64,000 bases of DNA. It comes from Gammaproteobacteria bacterium (GTDB taxonomy: Bacteria; Pseudomonadota; Gammaproteobacteria; Steroidobacterales; Steroidobacteraceae). The notes beneath the pieces are model-generated. The model did not search any database, was not told the DNA's origin, and saw nothing but the letters and a program-made list of their open reading frames with translations. This document shows, one piece after another, positions 24,663 to 36,831 of the stretch. Both the position numbers and the translations under genes were made by a program. Where the stretch lies: assembly GCA_003164785.1 (NCBI GenBank), contig PLUE01000062.1:1-64000 (forward strand), written 5' to 3'. Positions within the stretch are counted from its first letter, which is position 1. Each line of letters starts with the position of its first letter.

Positions 24663-25606
24663 GAGATCCGCCGTGCCAACCACGAATGCAGGCCCGCGGC
24701 GTTCAATGCCACATCCCCGTCGAGCACGGCATGCCGTTGCGCACTGTCGCCCGGAAATCCATGCCGGTCGAGTCGCGCGGACAAATGGTCGAACAAAAGC
24801 GGCGTCATGCGCTCCACGCGGTCGGGTTCAGCCGCAACGCTCCTGGCGATGCGCACGAACGCATCGATGTCCGAATGCAAGTCGAGGCTCAGCTTGTCGA
24901 GGTGGCCAACCCGACCGTAATGGGTCAAGTACGCGGTTTTCGCCTCCGTTCGACGAACACGATCGATCGATGCGTGGAGCTGAATCGGGTCGAACTGGCT
25001 CGGCGTCGTGGTGGGAAAGATGAACTCGCCCGCCGCGGTATCGAATTCTCGATAGCTCACGCCGAAGGTATCGCCGGTAAAGACCTCACCGGCGTCGCGA
25101 TCCAGGAGACAGAGATGGTGCAGAGCATGGCCTGGCGTGTGAATGACCTCCAGAGTTCGGCCGCCGACCTGGATGCGCCGGCCATCATCCAGCGGTTCGA
25201 CGCGGTCGGCCGGAATACCCATGATCTCGCCATATTCCCGGGAAAATCGATCCGCGCCGTACACCATCTTGGTGGCGGCGACGAGAATCGACGGATCGAT
25301 CATGTGCGAGACGCCCCGTGGATGCACCAGCACCCGGGCGCGCGGCAGCTCCGCTGCGAGGCGGCCCGCGCCGCCGGCGTGATCGAGATGAATGTGCGTG
25401 AGGATGATGTAGTCGACGGCATCGACACCAAGGTCTTGGCCGGCGAGGGCAGACAGCAATTTCGGCACCGAAAAGCTCGTTCCGGCATCCACGAAGGCTG
25501 CATGGCCTGAATCGATGATGAGGTGACTCGCATCCATGCGGGGACGGACATACTCGGTGTCGATGGCAATGACGCCGTTGCCAACCAGGGTACACAGAGC
25601 GCTCAT
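24659..25606 (-). CDS. MBL-fold metallo-hydrolase
   Basis: THIHLDHAGG metal-binding motif, HTPGHALHHL, FTGDTFGV. Confidence 0.88.
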   Translation of the reverse strand: MSALCTLVGNGVIAIDTEYVRPRMDASHLIIDSGHAAFVDAGTSFSVPKLLSALAGQDLGVDAVDYIILTHIHLDHAGGAGRLAAELPRARVLVHPRGVSHMIDPSILVAATKMVYGADRFSREYGEIMGIPADRVEPLDDGRRIQVGGRTLEVIHTPGHALHHLCLLDRDAGEVFTGDTFGVSYREFDTAAGEFIFPTTTPSQFDPIQLHASIDRVRRTEAKTAYLTHYGRVGHLDKLSLDLHSDIDAFVRIARSVAAEPDRVERMTPLLFDHLSARLDRHGFPGDSAQRHAVLDGDVALNAAGLHSWLARRIS

Positions 25607-25992
25607 GTCGATCCACCGCCCAGCCGCTGTTCGAGTTCCGCCAACTCCGCCGCCGCGTCGGGATCAGCGGGCGTATAACGCTCGTTCGCACGGCGCAGGG
25701 CAGCGCTGGCGGCGTCTTTCATGCGAACGCAGTTCGCGGTGTAATGAGCACGCCAGTCGGCGATCAATTCCGGTTCCAGATCCGGGTAGTCCCGGTCATT
25801 GAGGATCGCATCCAGGACCATTCCACAAACCGAGAGCTGCTGCACGCGCACGAACGAAAGGCTCGGAGCCGACATGGCCTCCGCGAAGCATCGGCGCAAG
25901 TAAGCCGGCGGATCGGAACTCGCAATCTCGTCCAGCAGATCGCGGACGTCGTAGGTTTTTAGAAGATGCTCGAAGCCTGCCATTGGTCCCAT
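25603..25992 (-). CDS. hypothetical protein
   Basis: ORF overlapping MBL start by 4 bp (translational coupling); no recognised domain. Confidence 0.6.
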   Translation of the reverse strand: MGPMAGFEHLLKTYDVRDLLDEIASSDPPAYLRRCFAEAMSAPSLSFVRVQQLSVCGMVLDAILNDRDYPDLEPELIADWRAHYTANCVRMKDAASAALRRANERYTPADPDAAAELAELEQRLGGGST

Positions 25993-26020
25993 TATCCTCG
26001 TCGTATGAGAACATAGGGTA

Positions 26021-27967
26021 ATGACTCGAAATTATTTGTGCTTGGCTGTTTTGGCCTCTTTATTCTTGGATTCCGCGGGCTTGGCCTCATCACGCGTCGA
26101 GCGCGGCAGTTTGGTTTTCGACAACGTTCCTGAAGCCCCGGCCGATCTCACGGACAAGCTGGAGCAGTATTTGAATGCCCGCCAGGCGACTCCCCTGGGC
26201 TGGTCGCCAAAAGGGCAGCTGCTGATAACGACCCGCTTCGGCGATGTCGACCAGCTGCATGTGGTCGAACGACCGGGCGGCGAACGCCGCCAGATCACTT
26301 TTTTGCGCGAGCCGATCACGGACGCCGCATTTTCGCCGGACCCAAACCGCAACGCATATATCTACCTGCGAGACGTGGACGGCAGTGAGAAGACCCAGCT
26401 CTACTATCAGCGGGCTGGTGATCCGGCCCGGAAACTTTTGAGCGACGGAAAGTCCCTGAACGGCCATGCGATTTGGTCGAACTCGGGTCGCGAGGTGGCT
26501 TTTTTCAGCACGGCTCGGGACGGCGTGAGCTACGACATCGACATCGTGGAACCGGAGGCCGGCACATTGCCGCATCTGGCGCTCACTGGCGATGCAACGA
26601 CCTGGTATCCGCTCGACTGGTCACCGGACGATCGCAAACTGCTGGTGTTGAAGTACGTATCGATCGGCGAAGGGTATCTCTACGTCGTGGATTTGAGCAC
26701 CGGTCAAAAGCGCGAAGTCGATCCGGCACCGAACAAGGTGGGTATCGCAGGCGCAAAATTTTCACGGGATGGCCAGGGCGTCTACCTGATTTCGGATCGA
26801 GACGCCGAGTTCGCCAAGCTACGGTACGTGAACCTGTTCACCGGCGAGAAGAACGTGATATCCGCGCCCATCCCATGGGACGTGGAGGACTTCGCTCTCT
26901 CGCGTGATGGGCATTATCTCGCTTTCGTCAGCAATGAAGCTGGGGTCGCAAAGCTCAATCTCACGGATCTGCGGGCGCATCAGGACTTGACGCCGCCCCG
27001 ACTACCGGTGCCGGGCATCGTCAGTCAACTGAGCTTCGATTGGGACAGCAAGCGGCTCGCCTTCGGCTTGAGCACCGGGACTCAACCACGCGACGCCTAC
27101 GTGCTCGACTTGGCGAGCGCTCACCTGGAGGCATGGACGCACAGCGAAACGGGTCCGGTGGACACAGCCAAGTTCGTGTCACCCCGACTGACGCAATTCC
27201 CGACCTTCGACCGCCAGGACGGCCGCATCCGCCAAATTCCGGTCTATGTCTATGAGCCCCTGAGCCCAGGGCCGCATCCCGTACTCATCCTGCTTCACGA
27301 GGGCCCGAAGTCCCAGTTTCGTCCGAATTTCGATCCGTGGATTCAATATCTGGTGAACGAGTTGGGATTTGCGGTAGTGGCCCCCAACGTCCGCGGTTCA
27401 TCGGGTTATGGAAAGGCCTATCTGTCGCTCGACAATGGCACGCTACGCGACGACGCGGTGAAGGATATGGGAGCGCTGATCGTTTGGATCGACCTGCAAA
27501 GCACGTTCGACCCAAAGCACGTGGTCGTGGCAGGCAGCTCGTACGGGGGGTATCTCGCGCTTGCAGCGCTCGTCAATTACAGCGACCGCTTGGTTGGCGG
27601 CGTCGACTTTGCCGGGATCGACGATTTCATCAGCTTTCTCTCCAATCTTGCGCCTTCCCGGCAGAATCAAAGCCGCGCGGAATATGGAGATGAGCGCGAT
27701 CCCGACATGCGCGCCTATCTGCGGCGGGTGTCGCCATTGACCAATGCCGATCGCGTGTCGAAGCCGCTGCTGGTCGTGCATGGAAAAAACGATCCCCGGG
27801 TCCCCCTGAGTGAATCGGACCAGATCGTCAACCGGTTGCGCAGCCGCGGCAGCGAGGTGTGGTACCTGCAGGCCAAGGACGAAGGACACGAATTCCGCAG
27901 AAAAGTGAATTCCGACGCGTACTACACGACGTTCGCACAGTTTCTGAAGATGCTGACCCTGCACTAG
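26021..27967 (+). CDS. S9 family peptidase (prolyl oligopeptidase type)
   Basis: beta-propeller region then GSSYGGYLALAALV nucleophile elbow and VVHGKNDPRVP. Confidence 0.93.
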   Translation: MTRNYLCLAVLASLFLDSAGLASSRVERGSLVFDNVPEAPADLTDKLEQYLNARQATPLGWSPKGQLLITTRFGDVDQLHVVERPGGERRQITFLREPITDAAFSPDPNRNAYIYLRDVDGSEKTQLYYQRAGDPARKLLSDGKSLNGHAIWSNSGREVAFFSTARDGVSYDIDIVEPEAGTLPHLALTGDATTWYPLDWSPDDRKLLVLKYVSIGEGYLYVVDLSTGQKREVDPAPNKVGIAGAKFSRDGQGVYLISDRDAEFAKLRYVNLFTGEKNVISAPIPWDVEDFALSRDGHYLAFVSNEAGVAKLNLTDLRAHQDLTPPRLPVPGIVSQLSFDWDSKRLAFGLSTGTQPRDAYVLDLASAHLEAWTHSETGPVDTAKFVSPRLTQFPTFDRQDGRIRQIPVYVYEPLSPGPHPVLILLHEGPKSQFRPNFDPWIQYLVNELGFAVVAPNVRGSSGYGKAYLSLDNGTLRDDAVKDMGALIVWIDLQSTFDPKHVVVAGSSYGGYLALAALVNYSDRLVGGVDFAGIDDFISFLSNLAPSRQNQSRAEYGDERDPDMRAYLRRVSPLTNADRVSKPLLVVHGKNDPRVPLSESDQIVNRLRSRGSEVWYLQAKDEGHEFRRKVNSDAYYTTFAQFLKMLTLH

Positions 27968-28000
27968 AGAAGGGGAGCCGGCGGCCCGGCGGTCCTCGAA

Positions 28001-28042
28001 CCGCGCATCGGCGCGGCTCGCCCGCAGGTCGGAAGACCTGCG
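28001..28042. terminator. two tandem stem-loops between convergent genes (CCGCGC-atcg-GCGCGG and CGCAGGTC-ggaa-GACCTGCG)
   Basis: perfect inverted repeats in the convergent intergenic region; no clear T-run. Confidence 0.5.
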
Positions 28043-28693
28043 TTACTTGCTGGTGGTTTTAGCCGTGACCAGCGCCGAGGGCTGGCTGGCAAAATATTCC
28101 GCGACGATTTTGATGTCTTCGTCGGTCTTCAACAGCTGCGCCATGCCGTCCATGACGACGTTCTTGCGCCGGCCGTTGTGATAGGTGGTCAACGCCTGCT
28201 TGAGGTAATCCACGTGCTGCCCGGCAAGAACCGGCGGTTTGGGGTTCATGGGGGCATCCACACCGAGACCATTTTCCCCGTGACACGCGCCGCACGCGGC
28301 CGCCTGGGCGGGAACCTTACCGACCACCTTGGTGCTCGGCTTGATGGGATCGCCACCCTGAAGGTACGCGGCGATGTCCGCCATGTCTTGGTCGGACAAC
28401 GACGATGCTTGCGCGTGCATGGTCGCGTGGGGCCGCTCGCCTGACTTGTATTCCCGCAGTGCGGAAATGATGTAGGCGGAATGCTGGTGACGCAATCTCG
28501 GCACATCGTAGTCGGGATAGGCGTTTTTGTAGTTCTCGATCCCGTGGCAGCCAACACAGGTGTAGAACTTCTTCTGACCCATCACGGGATCGCCCGTCGA
28601 CGGGTCGCCGGCTGCGTAGGCTGAGGTTGAACAAATCGCACTCAGCGCCGTCATGCCGGCTAGCAATGCCAGGCCATTCAATCGAGAAAGCAT
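28043..28693 (-). CDS. diheme cytochrome c (c4-like)
   Basis: two CxxCH motifs (CVGCH, CGACH), signal peptide. Confidence 0.88.
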   Translation of the reverse strand: MLSRLNGLALLAGMTALSAICSTSAYAAGDPSTGDPVMGQKKFYTCVGCHGIENYKNAYPDYDVPRLRHQHSAYIISALREYKSGERPHATMHAQASSLSDQDMADIAAYLQGGDPIKPSTKVVGKVPAQAAACGACHGENGLGVDAPMNPKPPVLAGQHVDYLKQALTTYHNGRRKNVVMDGMAQLLKTDEDIKIVAEYFASQPSALVTAKTTSK

Positions 28694-28802
28694 CTACTTC
28701 TCCGAGCCACGGGGGGTCAAATATGACCACTGATGTTAAAGAGTGGCCGCCCAAATTGCCACCCACAATCTACAGGATGTGTGCGCGAACCGGCCAAACT
28801 CG

Positions 28803-30456
28803 TCAATTGCTGCCCTCTGCGACGTGTTTCGACAGGCTTTTGCTGTAGATCACGTCCATCGCATTGTCCCGCCAACCCTGGACATGGGGGTCCACGAGAT
28901 GTTTCGACACATAGAAGTAGAGAGGAATGACCGGTTGATCGGCGAGCATCAGCGTCTCGGCCATCTGCAGCGAGTTGCGGCGGCTCGCCGGATCCGCGTC
29001 CTCGGAAGCCCGTCGCAGCAACTCGTCATAGGCTGGGTTGGCATAACGGGGCATGTTGATGCCGAAACCACCTTGCAGCACCTGCAAAAAGGTGTAGGCG
29101 TCATCATAGTCCCCGATCCAGCTGGCACGAAACACCGTGGCATCACCCTGATCGATGTCCTGCAGAAGCACTTTGAATTCCTCGGCTCGCAGCGTGGTAT
29201 CGATGTTGAGCGCCTCCTTCCACATCCGGGCAACCGCAATGGCGATGCGGTTATGCAATTCGCCGCTGTTGTAGCGCAGCTCGATGGTCGGCGGAGCGTG
29301 CTCCAAGCCGGCCGTGCGCAGCAATTGCCTGGCGCGGCTGATGCGCTGTGCCATTGGCCACGCGGCGTAGTCGGGAACCGGCGGGGTGTAGTCGGTGGTA
29401 ATCGGCGGCACGAAAGTATATGCCGGCGCTTCGCCCGCGCCGGTGACCGACTCCACAATTCGCTCGCGATCGATCACCAAGGCGAGTGCCTGGCGAAGTT
29501 CGCGGGAACCGGCGAAAGGCGGCTTTCTCAAGTTGAGCCCAAGGTAATAGACGGCCAGCTGGGGCGCGACGTGAAGATCCGCGCCCAGATGTTGCTTGAT
29601 CCACTGGATCTGAGCGGCAGGAATGGTGGCCGTCACGTCCACCTGCCCGGTTCTGAAAGCGCGCAATTCGGCGGCGCCGTCGGCAAACGAATAATACTCG
29701 ACGCCGTCCAACTGCGTCGCCGCAGCGTTCCAATAGCGCGGGTTGCGGACCGCGGCGAGGTGCGAACCGAAGTCCCAGCGCGTCAGCTCGAACGGACCGT
29801 TCGACACCATGACCCCGGGCTTGGCAAAGGCTGCGCCGTGGGCAGCCAGCGATCCGCGGTTGAGCGGGAAGGTGGCGGGATGAGCCAGGAGGCCGAGGAA
29901 GTAGCGGGTCGGTCGTTCGAGTTCCACCACCAGCGTCTGCGCGTCCTCGGCTCGCACCGCCAATGTCGCGGGCAGCGCCGCTCCTTTTAATATCGCGGCG
30001 GCGCCGCGCACGGGAGCCAAAATGGCGGCGTACGGCGCCGCCGTATGGGGATCCACCAATCGACGCCACGCAGCCGCGAAATCCTCCGCGACGACGGATT
30101 CACCATTCGACCAGCGCGCCGCCCGCAGATGAAACCGATACGTCGTGCCATCCTCCGACACATCGACGTGATCCGCCGCGGCCAGAATGGGGGAGCCGTC
30201 CGCACCCAGCTCGGTCAAACCTTCGTACAGGTCCCGCAAGATGCTCAGGGCAGATTCTGAGCGGGCGCCGTGCGGATCGAGGCTCTCGGGTTCCGGGCCA
30301 TTGCCACGTCGCAGTATGGCGGGATGGGCGGAGCCGCGGACAGCGTCGCCCCCGGCGGCGTGAGGGGCGATGAGTTCCCGCGCCGCGATCAGCAATACCA
30401 CCGCCAACAGCGCGGCGAAGGCGGCGATCGGCTTGCGACTCACGGGGCGCCGGCGG

Positions 30457-30473
<17 letters not shown>
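28803..30473 (-). CDS. peptide ABC transporter substrate-binding protein (OppA/SBP family 5)
   Basis: [32 protein letters not shown] signature; no permease/ATPase nearby. Confidence 0.9.
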
Positions 30474-32361
<1,888 letters not shown>

Positions 32362-32569
32362 GCTGAATCCAAAAGGCTTTTCGGGAAAGGCGCGTACTCT
32401 AAACGGATCCTCGCCAGAGTGCCAGAAGCAACTCCAACCGCACCCCAGGAACCGCGTGCGGGATTTGCTCTTAGTTTACATGTACCAAGCTTAAAGGATT
32501 CGACCATGCGTACCAATCCCTACGGGTGCAGCATCAAGTACTCAGCGGCGGCCGATCAGGGGTGCCTCG

Positions 32570-34093
32570 CTACTCAATTGCGACTGGAATTCCGGCGAAT
32601 TTGCCTGCCCAAGCCTTGGGACCGGTGTCGTGGACGGACTCGCCATCGGAGGTCACGGCGACGGTGACGGGCATATCGCGAACCTCGAATTCGTATACCG
32701 CTTCCATTCCCAGCTCCGGGAAGGCCACCACCCGGCTGCTGCGAATGGCATTGGAAACCAGGAACGCGGCGCCACCCACGGCAATCAGATAGGCCGAGCG
32801 GTATTTGGCGATGCAGGCGACGGTCTCGGGACCTCGCTCGGCCTTGCCGACCATGGCGAGCAGACCCGATTTTCCCAACATCGTCTCGGTGAACCGGTCC
32901 ATGCGGTTGGCGGTCGTCGGACCCGCCGGTCCGACCACTTCAGTGCCCACGGGGTCGACGGGCCCCACGTAATAAATCAGCCGCCCGGTGAAATCCAAGC
33001 CGGCCGGCAGGGGCTCACCGGCGTCGAGCAATGCGCATATGCGTTTGTGAGCGGCATCGCGACCCGTCAGCAGCTTTCCGGATAACAGCAAACGTTCGCC
33101 CGGCTTCCAGCTCTCGATGTCCGCGCGAGTCAATCCTTCGAGCGACACCCGCCGCGCGGTCGCATCCGCAGCCCATTGCACCTTCGGCCACAACGCGAGA
33201 TTCGGCGGCTCCAGCACCGCGGGACCCGAGCCATCGAGCGTGAAATGAATGTGTCGCGTCGCAGCACAATTGGGAATCACCGCGACCGGCAAGGAGGCCG
33301 CGTGCGTCGGGTAATCGAGCACCTTGACGTCGAGCACCGTCGTCAAGCCGCCGAGTCCTTGCGCGCCGATGCCGAGCGCATTGACTCGTTGATAGATCTC
33401 CAGGCGCAGCTCTTCCAGCTTGGAGCGCGGACCGCGGGCAATCAAATCAGCGATGTCGATCGGTTCCATCAAGGACTTCTTGGCGAGCAACATGGCTTTC
33501 TCGGCACTGCCGCCCATCCCGACGCCGAGCATGCCGGGCGGGCACCAGCCCGCACCCATTTCCGGCACCATCTCCAGCACCCAATCTGCCACCGAATCCG
33601 AGGGGTTCAACATCGCAAACAGGGACTTGTTCTCCGAACCGCCGCCCTTCGCGGCCACCGTGATCTCCAGCGCATCGCCCAAAGACAGTTCGGTATGAAT
33701 CACGGCTGGTGTATTGTCGCGCGTATTCGCGCGCTTGAACGCCGGGTCGGAGACGATGGACGCGCGCAGCTTGTTGTCGGGATTCATGTACGCCCGGCGC
33801 ACGCCCTCGTTGATCATTCCGTCGAGATCGCGCTTCGCGTCCCAGCTTATGCCCATTCCGACCTTCACGAAAACCACGACGATGCCGGTATCCTGGCAAA
33901 TGGGGCGGTGGCCTTCGGCGCACATGCGCGAGTTGGTGAGAATCTGCGCGATCGCATCGCGCGCCGCAGGACTCTTTTCGGCATCATATGCACGGCCCAT
34001 GGCTTGGATGAAATCAGGCGTGTGATAGTAGGAGATGTATTGCAGGGCGGCGGCAACGCTGGCGACGACATCATCTTCGCGGATCACGGACAT
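32570..34093 (-). CDS. class I (iron-sulfur) fumarate hydratase
   Basis: CQDTGIVVVFVKVG, GGLTTVLDVKVLDYPTHAASLPVAVIPNCAATRH. Confidence 0.93.
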   Translation of the reverse strand: MSVIREDDVVASVAAALQYISYYHTPDFIQAMGRAYDAEKSPAARDAIAQILTNSRMCAEGHRPICQDTGIVVVFVKVGMGISWDAKRDLDGMINEGVRRAYMNPDNKLRASIVSDPAFKRANTRDNTPAVIHTELSLGDALEITVAAKGGGSENKSLFAMLNPSDSVADWVLEMVPEMGAGWCPPGMLGVGMGGSAEKAMLLAKKSLMEPIDIADLIARGPRSKLEELRLEIYQRVNALGIGAQGLGGLTTVLDVKVLDYPTHAASLPVAVIPNCAATRHIHFTLDGSGPAVLEPPNLALWPKVQWAADATARRVSLEGLTRADIESWKPGERLLLSGKLLTGRDAAHKRICALLDAGEPLPAGLDFTGRLIYYVGPVDPVGTEVVGPAGPTTANRMDRFTETMLGKSGLLAMVGKAERGPETVACIAKYRSAYLIAVGGAAFLVSNAIRSSRVVAFPELGMEAVYEFEVRDMPVTVAVTSDGESVHDTGPKAWAGKFAGIPVAIE

Positions 34094-34197
34094 GGCTTCT
34101 CTCTTCGGCTGGACCAATTGGGTCGCAAATCTATCAAGTCGCGGGCTCGCATGGGTAGCGAATCGCTACACTATCTCGGCAAAACCGGAGAATGTCA

Positions 34198-35060
34198 TGC
34201 GATTGGTGTGGGCGGCTCTCATTGGCGGCGCCGTGATCGGGTGCGGGCGCGCGTCGGCGGGCGCGGACTCCCAGACCCGGAAAAGCACGGAACGCGCGCG
34301 TGCATTGTTGTCAGCCTACGGCGGTGGGATAGCGCAATTGCGTCTTCAGATGAGCGGCGTAAGCCCGTTGCTCATGGTGCCGGTGGCCGTCAACGACATC
34401 GATGTCGCAACACCCACCGGGCGCGCGGTGGTCGTGTTGGGATTCATGACCTACTTCATTTTGTTCGCGGTTCTCATGGGAGGCCTGTACCTGGCAATCG
34501 ATTCCACAGCGGGCGAGCGCGAGCGCGGATCCCTGGAAGCTCTGCTCAGCTTACCCGTGGCCCGCGGCACTTTGGTTGGAGGCAAGTTGCTCGCGACGTG
34601 TGCCTTCATGTGCCTGTCGCTGGCGATCAGCCTGACGGCGTTCATCGTCGTGTTCCATTTCGTGCCGTTGGATCGGCTGGGCATGAGCGCGAATCTTGGG
34701 CCTGGCACGGCGATCGCCTTCTTTGCCATTTGTCTGCCGTTCGTACCCTTGGGTGCAGCTCTGATGACGTTCGTGGCCTCCTTTACCCGAAGTTACCGCG
34801 AGGCGCAGACTTACCTGACCACCGTGCTGTTGGTGCCGACCTTGCCGATCGCATTCGCCACCATCTACTCCTTGAAGACCAAGAGTTCACTCATGCTCAT
34901 TCCGTCATTGAGCCAGCACTTGCTGATGACCAGCGTTCTGAAGGACGAGCCCATCGCAATGTGGGACGTATTGGCGTCCACCGCGTCTTCGTTGGCGCTT
35001 GCCGCCATGCTGATTTTCTTGACTGCGAGGCATTGGAGGCGGGAAACGATGCTAGGGTGA
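34198..35060 (+). CDS. NatB-like ABC-2 permease, apparently lacking the N-terminal half
   Basis: RARALLSAYGGGIAQLRLQMSGVSP...GGLYLAIDSTAGERERGSLEALLSLPV resembles the C-terminal half of NatB-type permeases; ORF starts with a short lipoprotein-like leader. Confidence 0.6.
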
Positions 35061-35178
35061 ACGACTTGTCGTCCGACGCAGAAATTTCAGGATTTGCAGG
35101 GTTTGCGATGTGGCGTAACGAGGCGCATGAGGGTATATAGTGGTTGGCTGGGCATGTTTCGGGGTCGGGGGGGCTTAC

Positions 35179-35385
35179 ATGACGAAATCCGCGCAAAAGC
35201 GTTCGAATACCTTCGGTTTCTTGGGCATCGTGATCCTTTCCACGATCAGCATGGTTTGGCTGTTCTGGCACTACCCGGTGAGCACGTTCATGGTGACGCT
35301 CGTCGTACTCGCCGGCCTCGGCATATCCGCACGGTTGGCCCGCTTCATTCAGAGTGACAGCCGCTCGGATCTTACCCACCGCTGA
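35179..35385 (+). CDS. small predicted membrane protein
   Basis: MTKSAQKRSNTFGFLGIVILSTISMVWLFWHYPVSTFMVTLVVLAGLGISARL: two TM segments. Confidence 0.5.
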   Translation: MTKSAQKRSNTFGFLGIVILSTISMVWLFWHYPVSTFMVTLVVLAGLGISARLARFIQSDSRSDLTHR

Positions 35386-35417
35386 AGCCCCCTCAGCCGG
35401 CACCAAAACGGCTCGGG

Positions 35418-36809
35418 CTATTTCCCGATACAAAAGCTGCCGAAGATCTCGCCGAGGAGGTCTTCACTGGTAAATTCGCCCGTGATTTCACCAAGCGCTC
35501 GCTGTGCCAGACGCAGGTCTTCCGCAAACAACTCGAGCGCCCGGTTGCTCCGCAACGTCTCGGCCGACGCGTGAACCAACGCATTCGCGCGGTCGAGCGC
35601 ATCGAGGTGACGCCGACGTGCCGATAGCGCACCCGCTTCCGCACCAACATAGCCGGCAACCCGTTTCAAGTGGGCTTTCACGAGATCCAGTCCATCGCCG
35701 CTGCTCGCACTGACGTAGATCGTCGTCATCGGGGAGGCATCGTCTATTCGGGCGGCGGCACCCGTCAGATCGATCTTGTTGACGAGCAGCGTGACCGGCA
35801 CACCCGGCGGCAATTCAGCGAGTTCGGCGGGCAGCAGCGGTGCATCGGCCGCGCCGGCATCCCAAACGTAAAGCACCCAGTCCGCATTCTGAATTTCCAC
35901 GCGGGCGCGACGGATGCCCTCTTCTTCCACCCTATCCACCGCTGTTCGCAGGCCCGCCGTGTCGATGAGATTCACGGGCAGACCATCGAGCTGCACATGC
36001 TGGCGCAACACGTCCCGGGTGGTCCCGGGTACGTCCGTGACGATGGCAACCTCGTCCCCCACCAGGCGATTGAGCAGGCTCGATTTCCCGGCATTGGGTC
36101 TGCCGGCAATCACGACGGTCAGGCCTTCGCGCAGGAGCGCACCCTGCCGGGCGGACGCCGAGATCGAATCGAAGGTCGCGAAGACCTGTGCCAACCTGCG
36201 GGTGAGCGCACTGCCGGAAAGAAAATCAATCTCCTCGTCGGGAAAGTCGATGGCTGCTTCCACATAGACCCGCAGTTCAGTGAGCAAACTCTGTAAATGT
36301 CGGATCCGAGCTGAGAATTCCCCCTGCATCGAGCGCACGGCGGCCCGGGCGGCGGCGGAGGTCCCCGCGTCGATGAGATCAGCGATGGCCTCGGCTTGCG
36401 CGACGTCCATTTTCCCGTTCAGGAACGCGCGCTCGCTGAATTCACCGGGGCGTGCCAACCGGCAGCCCAATGCCAGGCACCGACGCACCAGGGCGTCCAT
36501 AACCACCACGCCACCATGGCCCTGGAGTTCGAGGATGTGCTCCCCCGTAAAGGAAGCCGGAGCGGGGAAATACAGCGCGAGGCCCTGATCGAGGGCTGTC
36601 CCGTCGTCGGCCAGAAAGCGCGTCAGATGGGCGACCCGCGGAGGAGGCGGGGTGGCGAGCAGCGTCGCGACAATGCGCGGAACCTCCGAGCCCGAGACCC
36701 GGATGACTCCGACCGCGCCCCGCCCCATGGGGCTCGCGATGGCGACGATGGTGTCGGACACCCGGCCCGGCAAGCCGTGGGACGTTTCGGCAGGCAGCGA
36801 CACCGTCAC
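35418..36809 (-). CDS. mnmE: tRNA modification GTPase MnmE
   Basis: GRPNAGKSSLLNRLVGDEVAIVTDVPGTTRD; C-terminal GEIFGSFCIGK. Confidence 0.98.
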   Translation of the reverse strand: MTVSLPAETSHGLPGRVSDTIVAIASPMGRGAVGVIRVSGSEVPRIVATLLATPPPPRVAHLTRFLADDGTALDQGLALYFPAPASFTGEHILELQGHGGVVVMDALVRRCLALGCRLARPGEFSERAFLNGKMDVAQAEAIADLIDAGTSAAARAAVRSMQGEFSARIRHLQSLLTELRVYVEAAIDFPDEEIDFLSGSALTRRLAQVFATFDSISASARQGALLREGLTVVIAGRPNAGKSSLLNRLVGDEVAIVTDVPGTTRDVLRQHVQLDGLPVNLIDTAGLRTAVDRVEEEGIRRARVEIQNADWVLYVWDAGAADAPLLPAELAELPPGVPVTLLVNKIDLTGAAARIDDASPMTTIYVSASSGDGLDLVKAHLKRVAGYVGAEAGALSARRRHLDALDRANALVHASAETLRSNRALELFAEDLRLAQRALGEITGEFTSEDLLGEIFGSFCIGK

Positions 36810-36831
36810 CTCCGAAGCGTCGCCACCGGCC

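Noticed and set aside
33176-35140. 654-aa plus-strand ORF
   Set aside because: Antisense of fumarase then out of frame with the NatB-like gene; no coherent domain.
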